From CAZJUP01 sp964549275 (GTDB taxonomy: Bacteria > Fidelibacterota > Marinisomatia > Marinisomatales > TCS55), in assembly GCA_964549275.1 (NCBI GenBank), contig CAZJUP010000004.1, forward strand, positions 62,001 through 126,000: a stretch of 64,000 nucleotides of DNA. Direction: 5' to 3'. Both the position numbers and the translations under genes were made by a program. Under the pieces are notes generated by a model, which was not told the origin of the DNA, did no database searches, and was given only the letters and a program-made list of their open reading frames with translations. Numbering within the stretch: the first letter of the stretch is position 1; every line of letters begins with the position of its first letter. Positions 26,797 to 37,700 of the stretch are shown here, piece after piece.

Positions 26797-27564
26797 TTAC
26801 TTTTCACCAGAAGTATCTAATTTTTTATTCCACTTTACAAAATCCAAATCCGCATCGGCACCTTGATCGAATTTGAACATATTATATTTTCCATCTTTTC
26901 GCACATTGATTTGCATACCCTCCACCAGGCTAATCCAATCTTCCAGCGAAACTTCATAAGGTCCAGAAACAACGGTAGGAGCGCCAATTTTAATGGCGGG
27001 CCCAAGTTTAAATTTTCCTCCTCCCGTTTTTGATCTTTTCTTTTTTAATTCATCTTTTCGCTTTTCGATGACATTCGTAGCAGCATTTACATCAACCTTA
27101 CCCTTATAAACCAAAACGGAGCTTTCATCTCCGCCGGCTTTGGCTCGGTATTTTGTTCCTCGAATAGCCGCCACGGCTGTTGGAGTTCGCACTGCAACAT
27201 TTTTCTTTTCGCCAAATGCTGCTTTTGCCGAAACCCATATATCTCCCTTTTTTAGGTTGGCATTAAAGTTTTTCTCCATGGGTTTCACCGACGCTTCTGT
27301 CAACTCCAATTCAGAGTTTTCGCCAATTCGCATCTTCCCGCCGCCTTTAAGTGTTATTTCACACCTGGATTTTTGAAGGGTTTTAATTATATCCAATTCC
27401 CGGACGGGCATTTTTGGTTTTGCTTTAATCCAATCTCCTGTACCGCCTTGTTGAACCTGAACTCTCCCCAAGGGAAGGGAAATCTTTCCAAATTCTTTTC
27501 CTTGGGCTAGTCCTGATTGGGAAATAAGCCCAAAAAATAGAAATATTTTTAATATTTTTTTCAT
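26797..27564 (-). CDS. FecR-domain secreted protein
   Basis: A 255-residue protein with a signal peptide (about 1-20, ending GLAQ). The FecR-type beta-rich domain follows (about 25-165): GRVQVQQGGTGDWIKAKPKM, CEITLKGGGKMRIGENSELEL, GDIWVSAKA and VRTPTAVAAIRGTKYRA. This is the standalone periplasmic form, not the FecI anti-sigma type with an N-terminal cytoplasmic part. The remainder is Lys-rich with no family I recognise. It lies between a sorted surface protein (16-base gap) and the CHASE2 cyclase. FecR plus CHASE2-cyclase pairs are known in several phyla and suggest an envelope sensing role. Confidence 0.85.
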   Translation of the reverse strand: MKKILKIFLFFGLISQSGLAQGKEFGKISLPLGRVQVQQGGTGDWIKAKPKMPVRELDIIKTLQKSRCEITLKGGGKMRIGENSELELTEASVKPMEKNFNANLKKGDIWVSAKAAFGEKKNVAVRTPTAVAAIRGTKYRAKAGGDESSVLVYKGKVDVNAATNVIEKRKDELKKKRSKTGGGKFKLGPAIKIGAPTVVSGPYEVSLEDWISLVEGMQINVRKDGKYNMFKFDQGADADLDFVKWNKKLDTSGEK

Positions 27565-27580
27565 TTCTATCCCGACATAA

Positions 27581-30500
27581 CTATTTCAACAGCAACATCT
27601 TTCGTGTATTCTGGAACAACGGCTCTCCCCTTTGGTTTTGAACAACCATATGGTAAAGATACATACCTGAAGGCAAAGCCTGACCTTGGTCATCTTTACC
27701 AGCCCAAATAAACCGGTGTCTTCCTTTGCCCATGGATCGATTTCTGGCGAGAACATTCAGTTCTTCCCCAAGAAGATTATATACCTTTAAGGTAACCATA
27801 GCTTCTTCCACCAGTGAGATCCGAATTGAGGTAACCGGATTGAAAGGGTTCGGACTATTCTGCGCCAGCTCAAATTGTTCCGGAACAATATTCATGGCAT
27901 CTAGTTTGTCGTCAACTATGGTTTTCTGTCCCACCAATACCGTAAAATAATAGGGAATTTCATTCCCGGAAGATGCAAAAGAGACAGACGGTGTGTCTCT
28001 TAAATCATAATATATTCCCATGGCTTCATCTACTAAAACAATATCCAGATTAGAGGGAATTGATTGAAGATCATCCACTGTTATTTTTGCAATACCGTTC
28101 AGATTTGAACGGGCTGCAACTTTCCATTGTTTAAGTTGGGTATTATCTGAACGAATATCTACACTGTAGTCCCCAGGAGAATCCACCCAATCAGTATTTT
28201 CGAAAGAAACGCGGATATATTCTCCAATTACCGGTGGCTCATGGAAATCTTTTTTATCTCTTTCATCGCTGGCATCCGGATGCAACCCAAAGATGTTGAC
28301 CGCATCATTTTTCCCTTCAATAGAAACCGTTAGGTTTGCTTGCCACCCTAACCCATCATTTACCAGAGATTTTTGGGCTCCTCCAAAATCACCGTAAGGG
28401 TCAATCGTAATGGCGGAATTTCCATTGGAATATACCCAATACCCTTCACCAGGAATAGCTAGGGTTGTCTGATTATAGCTGCTTCCATTCCAATAGTAAA
28501 GGACTGGTTCTACCGTTGCCGGGACCTCGGTCGCTGCTGAACCTAGGTCAATGGGAAAAGCATAGGGCGACCCAATCTGATTCCAACCATTAGTTAAGTT
28601 TAGTGTTAACGGTTCCAGGAGTTTTGTAGCTTTTCCTGACCCAGCATAAATCTCAACAGTTTCCGCAGTGATTAGCCACAGTGCTTTACCTTGACTAAAT
28701 GAACCGGAAGATTCCGAATATCCTGAACCGTTCCACCGGAACACACGCCACATTGTGGGATCCGGTTCATCCAATTCGTCACCCAATACTCCATTAATCG
28801 TAGTGTTTTGTACATTCCCCGGGACAGAAATCATTTTGTATTGTTCTGAGCCCATATTGGCTACAGAAATTTCTGCAAAATCAACGGGAACCTCCCAAGG
28901 TCCGGCATTACTTTCAACATCCCTGTCATCATAGGCTGTTACGGAAATCATAATTCCTTTTTCGGTAACATCACTGCCCGGGATTGTTGCTTCCCAAATA
29001 TTCTCCGAGGTAGACACCATGGTCAATACACGTGGAGAAGTTGAACCGCCAACCATGTAAATCAATTCTGCATCCGCTACCCCATTTGGAGAGACTATAT
29101 CAATACCCACAGGTAAATCATCTCCCACATTTGCATTAATCCCACTCATGGGAGCTGGATCAATATCGGGGCCAGTCATCATTTCCATAATGATATCAAT
29201 GACCTGATTCGGTGGGTTGAGAGGAACTTCAAATACAGAAGATTGTCCTGCCGGCTCACAACAATCGTCCGGCATATTATTATTGTTTAGATCAACAAAA
29301 CCTGCGAAAAAATAATTCCCTGCTGGTGGCATCTGCGGAATGGTAAAATTTCGGGAAAACGGTGTGTTTTCACCCCATTTCTCTTCGTGAACCGAAGGGT
29401 CATTTGCCGGATCGTCACCCTCATGGTATAACCCTAAAAAGACCTGTCCAGGACCCAGATTTTCCTGAACTTCAACATGTATCTCAATGCCTTGGCCACC
29501 ACCACCGCCTTTTGCCATATTGATAATTCCTGCGTTACCATAGGAACCTTGAATATCAAATGCAGGAGAAACCCCGTAAGCTTCATTGGCATCATCAAGA
29601 ATCCAGTCGTTGTTCTCATCATAGAAAACCATAATATGGTACCCGTTCCCATCAGGTATATCATTTTTCCAAACCGACGTGGGATAACTGCCAGGATATG
29701 TAAATGCACCAAAAGTCCAATCCCATGCGCGACTGGTCCAATAGTTAGGATCGTTCCCGGCCGGGATGAGCCCAACCCTGGTTTCACCACCGGAGAGATT
29801 TTCATTACTGGCAATGGTCAATTCAATCATTTGATTTCCACCGCCTCCGCCAAAGACATCTCCGTCCAACTGTCCATACCCCTGAATTAATCCATGGTTA
29901 TTCATTCCGGAGTCATCCCGCAAATATTGATTGGGCGATGTGGGATTAATTGCGGCATCTGTTAGGATTTCATCGCAGTTCCATGCCAATACAGCATTGC
30001 TGCCAATGTTGGTCTGGTCCCAAATCCCTCCGGGAATCCCTTCAAACCCGCTGGCAGTTCTGACACGAATCCCATCAAGAGAGCCCGAAAATTTGTCGAA
30101 CACAATATTTTTACTTGATGTTGGGAAAGATAATCCGGGAACCCCTTGAACAGAAGCTACATTATTACCGTTCCAGAAAAAATTCAAATCCTGGTTATTG
30201 TATTCAAAATAGAGGTGATGCCATCCGGAGCCCTGGAGACCGCCACTCATTAAATTCGACTCAGGATAATGCAGACTCCCGATTTGGTCTATGCTCAGAA
30301 CAAATTCTTTGGTAGAGTTTTCATAATCCAAAAAGAAATCATGATAAGATCCGTCGTCACTCTCTCGCTCAAATATGGTCTGGTTTTCAGTGGGTTCTGA
30401 ATGAAACATAATAAAAAATTCGAAACTAAAATGAGATGTTCCATTTATTTGAGATGCAAGAACTTCTACTTCATCGCCTTGCTCAAAATCATAGGAACCT

Positions 30501-30883
30501 CCGCCGGTCAATCCGCCTCCAAAGTCTTTTGGAGCTCCGGCATCAATCCACTTTTTCACTTTCTCCTGCAGATCGTTAGATAAAGGGTTGGCATTCTTCG
30601 GCATTTGATCCCCAAATGCTGTATTCCCCACAAGCTTTTGATACAAAACTGATGTGTTTGTATCCCCAGGATTAACACGCTTATATCCTGAGTATCCCTG
30701 GGCATCCTGGTTGACCAGTTCATCATAGCTATTGGCCGGATCTAAATTGAGCCCACCATTGGTATTCGAAGTATTATGGCAGGAAGCTGTACAATAATTA
30801 TTCCAAATAGGTTGTATTTCACTTTCATATGTTTGTCCGAGTATGAGCGAAAACGCCACCGGTATAAGCATTAGTTTTTTCAT
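27581..30883 (-). CDS. Secreted 1100-residue protein: cytochrome-like head, LamG-like domain, Type IX sorting domain
   Basis: Signal peptide at 1-16 (ends LILGQ). Residues about 18-125 resemble the planctomycete-type cytochrome c domain: IQPIWNNY, C31-TAS-C35-H36, GGLNLDP, RVNPGDTNTSVLY, QMPKN and WIDAGAP. The heme motif has three residues between the cysteines instead of two. A LamG/concanavalin-like domain follows (about 130-300), then beta-sandwich modules (about 350-600). A pre-C-terminal module (about 690-850) contains WNQIGSPYAFPIDL. The last ~90 residues are a Type IX sorting domain: NSPNPFNPVTSI, VYNLLGEEL, HRFIWAGKD, GMYLYHM. A GGAGG sequence precedes the start, and the start overlaps the CsgG-like A stop as ATGA, so the two are coupled. 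Probably surface-exposed or released; role unknown. Confidence 0.88.
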   Translation of the reverse strand: MKKLMLIPVAFSLILGQTYESEIQPIWNNYCTASCHNTSNTNGGLNLDPANSYDELVNQDAQGYSGYKRVNPGDTNTSVLYQKLVGNTAFGDQMPKNANPLSNDLQEKVKKWIDAGAPKDFGGGLTGGGSYDFEQGDEVEVLASQINGTSHFSFEFFIMFHSEPTENQTIFERESDDGSYHDFFLDYENSTKEFVLSIDQIGSLHYPESNLMSGGLQGSGWHHLYFEYNNQDLNFFWNGNNVASVQGVPGLSFPTSSKNIVFDKFSGSLDGIRVRTASGFEGIPGGIWDQTNIGSNAVLAWNCDEILTDAAINPTSPNQYLRDDSGMNNHGLIQGYGQLDGDVFGGGGGNQMIELTIASNENLSGGETRVGLIPAGNDPNYWTSRAWDWTFGAFTYPGSYPTSVWKNDIPDGNGYHIMVFYDENNDWILDDANEAYGVSPAFDIQGSYGNAGIINMAKGGGGGQGIEIHVEVQENLGPGQVFLGLYHEGDDPANDPSVHEEKWGENTPFSRNFTIPQMPPAGNYFFAGFVDLNNNNMPDDCCEPAGQSSVFEVPLNPPNQVIDIIMEMMTGPDIDPAPMSGINANVGDDLPVGIDIVSPNGVADAELIYMVGGSTSPRVLTMVSTSENIWEATIPGSDVTEKGIMISVTAYDDRDVESNAGPWEVPVDFAEISVANMGSEQYKMISVPGNVQNTTINGVLGDELDEPDPTMWRVFRWNGSGYSESSGSFSQGKALWLITAETVEIYAGSGKATKLLEPLTLNLTNGWNQIGSPYAFPIDLGSAATEVPATVEPVLYYWNGSSYNQTTLAIPGEGYWVYSNGNSAITIDPYGDFGGAQKSLVNDGLGWQANLTVSIEGKNDAVNIFGLHPDASDERDKKDFHEPPVIGEYIRVSFENTDWVDSPGDYSVDIRSDNTQLKQWKVAARSNLNGIAKITVDDLQSIPSNLDIVLVDEAMGIYYDLRDTPSVSFASSGNEIPYYFTVLVGQKTIVDDKLDAMNIVPEQFELAQNSPNPFNPVTSIRISLVEEAMVTLKVYNLLGEELNVLARNRSMGKGRHRFIWAGKDDQGQALPSGMYLYHMVVQNQRGEPLFQNTRKMLLLK

Positions 30884-31608
30884 TGTACACCTCCAAACCG
30901 AATTTTTTGACTCCCCGCGGTTGGTGGGTCTGGGGGTTCAGGCAAATCTTCCGCTGCCCCGCCCAATTGTGTATAAGCATAATATCCACCACCTGCAACT
31001 ACACCCACGATCAGCAGGTTTCTGACAAATTTCCCGAAGCCGCCGCCACTTTTCTTTTCTTTCTTCGCTTCAGGCTTGGATTCCTCAGGAGGTTTAATCC
31101 CGGCTCTAGCCAGTAGTTCTGCCGGAGCCTGGAGACCGACCAGTTCCCACGCCACTATCTCAATCTGAGTCAACAAACCGTCAACTTCACCTTTATACGT
31201 TTTACTGACAGTTTTCTCTGTTTGCCCGGATTCCACGGCAAACATTCGAGCATCGATAGTATAGGATGTTCCGATTTTACCAAACGAGCCAGTAATCATT
31301 TTTTGAACACCGAGTAAAGCGCCGATTTCGGCTGCACATTCAGCTGAAGTACAACCAGACTGCTGAAAGCCCTGTTCATCCATAATTTCACTCATCTGAT
31401 TCCGCTCCACGATGATGAGAGCATCCGTCTGGACCAATTCTGATGCTAACCTTTGGGTCAAAGTAATGGCCTCCATCTCATTAATCCCTGTCCCCGTAAA
31501 GTCCAAAACAGCTGCTGTGGGTTTGGCCTGGGCTCCTCCATCCTGTGCCGGGATCATCGACATCAGGAAACAGGATACAAATACGAATCGAAATATTTTT
31601 TCGAACAT
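30880..31608 (-). CDS. CsgG-like outer-membrane protein A
   Basis: The start is set at ATG 31608, behind TTGGAGGAATATTA, giving 242 residues; an upstream in-frame ATG at 31665 would spoil the signal peptide. Signal peptide about 1-22. A CsgG-like domain follows: AAVLDFTGTGINEMEAITLT, VERNQMSEIMDEQGFQQSG, CTSAECAAEIGALLGV, then GSFGKIGTSYTIDARMF. A hydrophobic segment near the C-terminus (LLIVGVVAGGGYYAYTQL) is followed by a Pro-rich LPEPPDPPT tail. CsgG of curli secretion is an outer-membrane pore lipoprotein; this relative has no lipobox. It is paralogous to the gene at 41967-42701 and coupled to a sorted surface protein. Confidence 0.85.
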   Translation of the reverse strand: MFEKIFRFVFVSCFLMSMIPAQDGGAQAKPTAAVLDFTGTGINEMEAITLTQRLASELVQTDALIIVERNQMSEIMDEQGFQQSGCTSAECAAEIGALLGVQKMITGSFGKIGTSYTIDARMFAVESGQTEKTVSKTYKGEVDGLLTQIEIVAWELVGLQAPAELLARAGIKPPEESKPEAKKEKKSGGGFGKFVRNLLIVGVVAGGGYYAYTQLGGAAEDLPEPPDPPTAGSQKIRFGGVQ

Positions 31609-31682
31609 TAATATTCCTCCAAGAATGGTTTGGTTAGAATTTAGGGAAAAAATCGGCTTTTTCAAGTGATTCAGGCAACATA

Positions 31683-31688
31683 ATTATA
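31683..31688 (-). promoter_or_regulatory. Candidate -10 box upstream of CsgG-like A
   Basis: A perfect TATAAT on the - strand lies between the terminator of the giant gene (31728-31761) and the CsgG-like A start, leaving a leader of about 70 bases. No good -35 box is present at 16-18 bases, so it is only a candidate. Its place after a strong terminator suggests that CsgG-like A, the 1100-residue protein, FecR and the cyclase form a separate transcription unit. Confidence 0.35.
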
Positions 31689-31727
31689 CAATTCTTCAAG
31701 TCATCAAAATTGCCTGGAAAATGAAAA

Positions 31728-31761
31728 AGATATCCCCTCCCTGTTAAGGGAGGGGATATCT
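31728..31761 (-). terminator. Intrinsic terminator of the giant surface-protein gene
   Basis: A perfect 15-bp stem, AGATATCCCCTCCCT pairing with AGGGAGGGGATATCT around a 4-base loop, followed on the - strand by TTTTTCATTTT. It begins about 24 bases after the stop of the 3387-residue gene. The stem is symmetrical, but the U-run lies on the - side, so termination is mainly for the - strand unit. Confidence 0.92.
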
Positions 31762-31784
31762 GAATCATAATTTGTATCGGATTT

Positions 31785-34700
31785 TTATTTCAACAAAATC
31801 ATTTTCTTTGTTTGGTTCAATAGAATCTTTCCGGTTTTATTTCGTACAAGAGCATGGTAGAAATACATCCCTGTGGCCACCGTCTCACCCCGGGCATTGG
31901 TCCCGTTCCATATAAAAGTATAATACCCCGATGGACGATGTTCATTTCGGGCGATTCTCGTTACTTCCTCTCCCAATACATTATAAACCATTAAATCGAT
32001 AAATGCATCATCCTCAAGACTTATAATGATAGAAGTCTGAGGATTAAAAGGGTTCGGATAGTTCTGGCTTAACCTGTAGGCTTCCGGATATAAAGATACC
32101 CCTGCATTATGTTCCTTAACATAGTCTTTCGTCCCTATCAATAACCGGAAAGACTGCTTTAAATAATCCTCACTCCCCGCATTGGCAAATGAAACTCCAT
32201 CTTCCCATTCAAGGTTCACCGCTGTTTTCGTGGTAAGGTTTATGAGAAACATGTCAAAGGCTTCAGGTACATACCCTAATCCGTCAAAACTCAAATAAGT
32301 CCTTTCTCCATTTACCGGAGACAGAACATCCATATCCCAATAATGACCTTCTTCTGATTCGGTTCGGATATCATGGGCGTAATAGTCCGGAGTGTCTTCC
32401 CATGTTTTGTTATTAATCCTGAGAGAAATATTCCCCGGAACTACAGGTGGCTCAAATTCATCCAGCCTGTCATACCCGTTACTGGCCAGGGTGCGTACAC
32501 CCATCACATTATCTTCATCCCGAAGGGTGCCGGTGGAGGCTGTGACCGTAACAAGCCATTCGTTTTCTTCGAGTGGCAAATCATTGACCAATTTCCCCTG
32601 CTGTGCGTATTCACCCCGACCGTCTATAAAGAGCCTTCCGCCGGTATTGGCTTTAAAAATGTATCCTTGCCAGGGAGAGATCCCAGACCCTTCGGAGCGC
32701 CAAGTTCCACTTCCGTCATTCCAGGTATATATCGAGCCTGCATCACGCACATTAGTTCCATCTTCTGTATAAACTCTATTCAATGAAATATTGTAATTAT
32801 AGGGGTTACCAAAAAAGGTCCACTGCCCAGGGCTGATATTAATAGGATATTCCTGATCGGTGGGATTTGTTTTCCCATCTCCAAAGTCTACAGATTGCGA
32901 CATATCTTCATATTTGCCGGGGTCAAAAATTAGAAAATAGGCATTCCCGGTTGTTATGGAAGACAGGGCTGGGTATTCCACCCATTCTCCTTGATATCCA
33001 TAGAGACGCCAATTGAATTTGTCATATTCTCCAAAAGTGTTTTGGAAACTTTGCTTCGCATTCCCCACATCAAAAGGGATGGAAAAGAATTGATAATTCT
33101 CGACATCCGGCCCGCCGGGAATACCATTGGACCACCGTTCTGAGGATGAAACAAGCCCTTTGTTTACTCTAACCGAGTGAAACGGTTCACTATCCGGCCA
33201 TTTCGAATTGTAGCCCAAATTATCCACTGCTTCAATATAATATTCTAATCCTCTATCCGTTATGGCACTCCCCGGAATAGACACCGATCCGGAATTGAGA
33301 TTTTTTTGCCCCCAACTTCCTTCTTCGCCGCTGCTTCGGTAATAAAGCCACGTATCTTGAACACCCGAACCATTATCCCAAATATTGATATCAAGAGTAG
33401 GCGTTGTCTCTCCAGCATTAACCTCTGACAAGGGATTAAAATGTTCAATAATCGGAGGATTCACATCCACGCCGAAATTATGCCGACCATTGGATTCTCG
33501 TGTATTTCCAGCGCTATCCACCATAACAACCCACCAGGTGTGCCATCCTTCCATTAGTAATTTATCGGAATCCCAAAAGGTAAACATATCACCACCGGAG
33601 TCTTCATGATTGGCGTTTTCTTCCTTCAGGGTAAAAAACACCTGATCATCGACAAAGATTTCATAATGGCTTATACCGGAAGGATAATCCCAATTATTTT
33701 CCCAGCGAAATCGGGGTGTATCCGGCACCCATTGATCCGGATAGGGATCACTAATATTAAAATCATATGGCTCTTGATCATCAAATTTTGCAGTGACAGA
33801 AACGGCATCAGAAATATTTTCATTCCCAAATTCATCCACCAGCCACACTTTAACATTCCAAAAACCCAATTCAGGAACCTGAATATCCGCCCGATCTACA
33901 TCAAAAACTGGCGCCCCGGCAGTTCTCTGGATATATTGAGGGTATTCATCGGCAATCTTCACAAAAGCACCAAGAAATTCCACACCGTTATGGGCATCCT
34001 TATAAGCACCTTCATCCGGATTTGTCCAAGTCACTTCAAAAACATCTTTCTGAGACCAGGAAGAGGGTGATATCTGAATAGATGTGATAGAAGGCGGTGA
34101 AAAATCTGACATTTGTTCTATCACATATAAGTCGGTAACACGTATTGCATCTGCAATATCCACACCTACGCGAAACTTGAAGCCTACTGTTTCACTGGCT
34201 TTAATTTTAATAGAGGCAGACCCTTCTGACGTCATGGAATCATATTTCACAATTTCAATATATTTATCTGTCGGGCTGATAAACCATTTTACTTCTTCTT
34301 CCGCAGTAACCACCTGATTTTGGTTATCCTTGGTTTCAATTGTCACGGTAAACTCCTGCCCCTTAGACAAATACGTTGTGTCTTGGTTTTCTGCAATATC
34401 ATCATAAATTTCCAAAATATACTTGCTGGCACCGAATTCGTAGGCACCGATATCCGTCTGTTCCAGACGATAATAGTTGCGTATATCAACCCTTGGCGCA
34501 TCCATTCCGCCAAATTCATCCGAACCCATATCAATTAAGGGACTGTTAAGAGTAAGTTTAAAGTCGCCACCGCCAAGATTTTTGAATTTTGGTTTTTCCA
34601 TCGTCATGGTTCCGCCATCCCACCATTGCTGGCCTTCTCCCTCATCGGCACAAAGATATCCTAATGCAATTGAGGAACCATCTGCCCAGCTCAGTGCTTG

Positions 34701-37700
34701 GTTGCTCCCGGCTTTGTTGTAATACACAATATTATTAAACCAAGCCCCTGTTTGGCGCCAACCGTTTTCCATATAGAGACCACCACCAGAGTGAGAAAAG
34801 TTATTGTTCTGGTCGAGAACCTCGTTCCCTACGATTGTATTATTTATCACATAAGATGGGCCATTAGTTCCTGCTCGATCTTGAACATCAGAATACAAAG
34901 CGCCGCCGCCACCCCATCCGCCTATAATTTTGTTTTTTACAAAAAGCGAATTAACTATCGTATATGGAGCATGAGCAGTGATGGCACCACCCTGTGCTCC
35001 ATTATTATTGGACCCCTCTGCGGTATTCCCGTCAAAAATACACCGGTTAAAAACCACATCATTTTGTGTATTTTCGTACCAATTAGAACCCACAAAGACT
35101 GCACCGCCGCTTGCAGGTTGATTTTCTCCAAAAGCGCGGTTTCCGGTAAACCGACAATCGATAAACTTTGGCATACCACCGTCTTCGATGGAAACAGCAC
35201 CACCCGTTGCAGATTCAAATCTGCAATAAGATTCATTATCCTCGAAAGTACAATTCTTAAACAGGGGATTTGATGCGTGATAAGAATCAAATGTCTGGGT
35301 ATATACCACACCGCCTCGGGTACTTGTTCTGTTTTCCCTGAACACACAATCATAAAAGCGCGGAGAAGCATCTCTTAATGCCATAACGCCTCCGGCTCCC
35401 AATTCATCTCCGTTTCCGGCTTGATTATTCTCCCAGATACAATGATAAAATCGAGGCTCCGGATATCCTTCTACATTCTGTTGGGTTTCGTCATTCCAAA
35501 ATGAACCTCCCTCAAACCACATAGATCCGCCTAACCGCCAACCACCCATATCCGGTGCTGAACCATTGGCAAATTTTATCCCTTTAAATACCAGAGTAGA
35601 ATCTACAGGACCCCGAAAATGAAAATGCCGCGTCCCTTCTGCATCTATAACCGTTTCTTCCGCATCTCCTTCAGAACGAATGGTTAATTTTCTGGGTTTT
35701 TCCACCAGAATGTCCCTGTTTCCAGTCCCTTTGTGCGTCCCCGGTTTTAAAATAATGGTGTGGCCTTTTCCTGCTGCACCCATGGCCGTCGCCAAGTCTG
35801 CAAAAGGTGTGGATTCCTGTCCGTCGCCATCCACAGTACCCTCTACGGCAACATACCACATTGGACCGTTATATTTTGCCACAGCGGAAGCTTCAACAGA
35901 ATAATCCCCTTCGTAACCACTGGTATTAACCGCCGAAACCCGAAAGAAATATTCAGTTTTATTTACCAAGCCTTCCACCGTATAAACCGTATCTGTTGTG
36001 GTTCCAATGGAATCAACGGAGTTTGGGGTAAATCCTTTTGTGGTGGACATATAAATATTATACCGGGCAATATCTGTCTCAGGATTCTTGTTCCAGCCAA
36101 GAGCGACTTTCTCATGGGCACCTCTGGCTATTAATCCCGTTACCTCATTGGGATAGGGCGATTTGGCCAATTTATTTTCATATGCACCCAAGTCCGGAGT
36201 AGAATTATTCGGAAGGGGTCTTTTATTTCTTAAGATATCTTCAGTGGGAGCGTTTGTATTCTCTAAGGATACCGTTCCTTCTCCAATAAGTTTACTGCCG
36301 GGACTCAGACTAAAATCCTTATTCAGCTCATCATTGAAAACAGGGTCGCGGTTAAACATGTGGTCTCCGGTTTTTGAATAAAAATGGCTGTTACTGCTAA
36401 ACCCCTGGATATCATTATAGTCAACGGCCATTTGCCACTGGTCCGGATTATCAACAGAAATTTGAGACCGTAATTCATTTTGTGAAGAGGTATTCCCCCA
36501 AATTATATTGTTAAAAGCGACGAGCTTTTCATTACGGTTCCAGTTTTGAAGGCTGATACCTCCGCCGGAAGAATTCCAACCGCTTCCAGCATCAAGTGTG
36601 GAGTTAATTGCGATTGTACAGTTGATAATATTTAATGTACCCCCAACCCAATCACCAGAGGATGCGCTATAGTAAGAGGGTGATGTAATATAAATTGCAC
36701 CTCCGTGTCCTTCGTTTTCAGTGGATTCTGCAATATTATCATGAAAAAGGCAATTCAATAAATCAATCTGAATTTCCTGAGCCCACAGGGCGCCTCCGTA
36801 TGCCGTTCCTTTTCCTTTGGAACGATTATTTTTAAACGTGCACCGGTAGAACTTTGCCACTTCATTATTATTACTGTATCGCAGAAAAACAGCACCCCCC
36901 TGTGATTGGCTTCCGGTTCCCGAAGTTCGGTCCACGCTGTTTCCGTCAAATGTACATCCATAAAATGCAGGTGATGCATTATATCCATAAACAGCACCCC
37001 CACCGTCCCAGGTATCGTTCGTATTCGTATTGTCCTTAAATATAACATTTTTAAATACGGGACTGGTACCACCAACAACCACTGAACCTCCGTTTTCGCC
37101 GGACTTAAATCCATTATACAGGGTTAAACCAACGATTTGATATGTTGAATCTTCATTGCTGTCAAAAGTAAAATGTCTGTCTTTTGCTCCCGCATCGACA
37201 GTGGTCTGATCTGCAGAATAATCCGGGTCCCCCATAATCACCAGATTTTTACTTCCCCTCCAATTAATCCCCCGATTACTGGAACCGGTATGGGTTCCCT
37301 TTAGCATCACAATGGTATCTCCGGCAACCGCGGCTTCGATGGCGGCTTCCATATGGTTTAAAGGATTCCCCAAGCCACCAATATCATAATTGGTTGTGGT
37401 ATCTGCCAAGGCGTTTCCCCCGGAAGCGGCCACATACCATCGGGGCCCCCTGTAGCGGGGCATAACGGATACGGTTTTAGAAAAGGCACCGGTTATCCCC
37501 AGGCTTGTATCTTGGGCTGCTACCGTAAATGAATATTTTTTCCCATTAACCAATCCTGATACGGTAAATGAGGTTTCTGTTGTTGTCCCAACCTGGGATG
37601 AACCCTGGTAAATCAGGTATTTCAAATCTGTATCATTAGATGAACTGCCCAGAGATGCCTTATTTGCAGTCCAGCTCAGTTTTGCTCCATTGGTACTGGA

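Noticed and set aside
31609..31665. Longer start for CsgG-like A
   Set aside because: It puts 19 polar residues before the signal peptide; ATG 31608 has an ideal GGAGG.
31609..31727. Third CRP-like site (TGTTG-N6-TCACT) before CsgG-like A
   Set aside because: Only 7 of 10 core positions match and it would lie downstream of the candidate -10 box.
34698..35273. 191-codon open frame on + inside the giant surface-protein gene, and similar frames at 32373-32786 and 33606-34070
   Set aside because: They are antisense to a continuous 3387-codon reading with recognisable domains, and their products show no domain or signal sequence pattern I trust.
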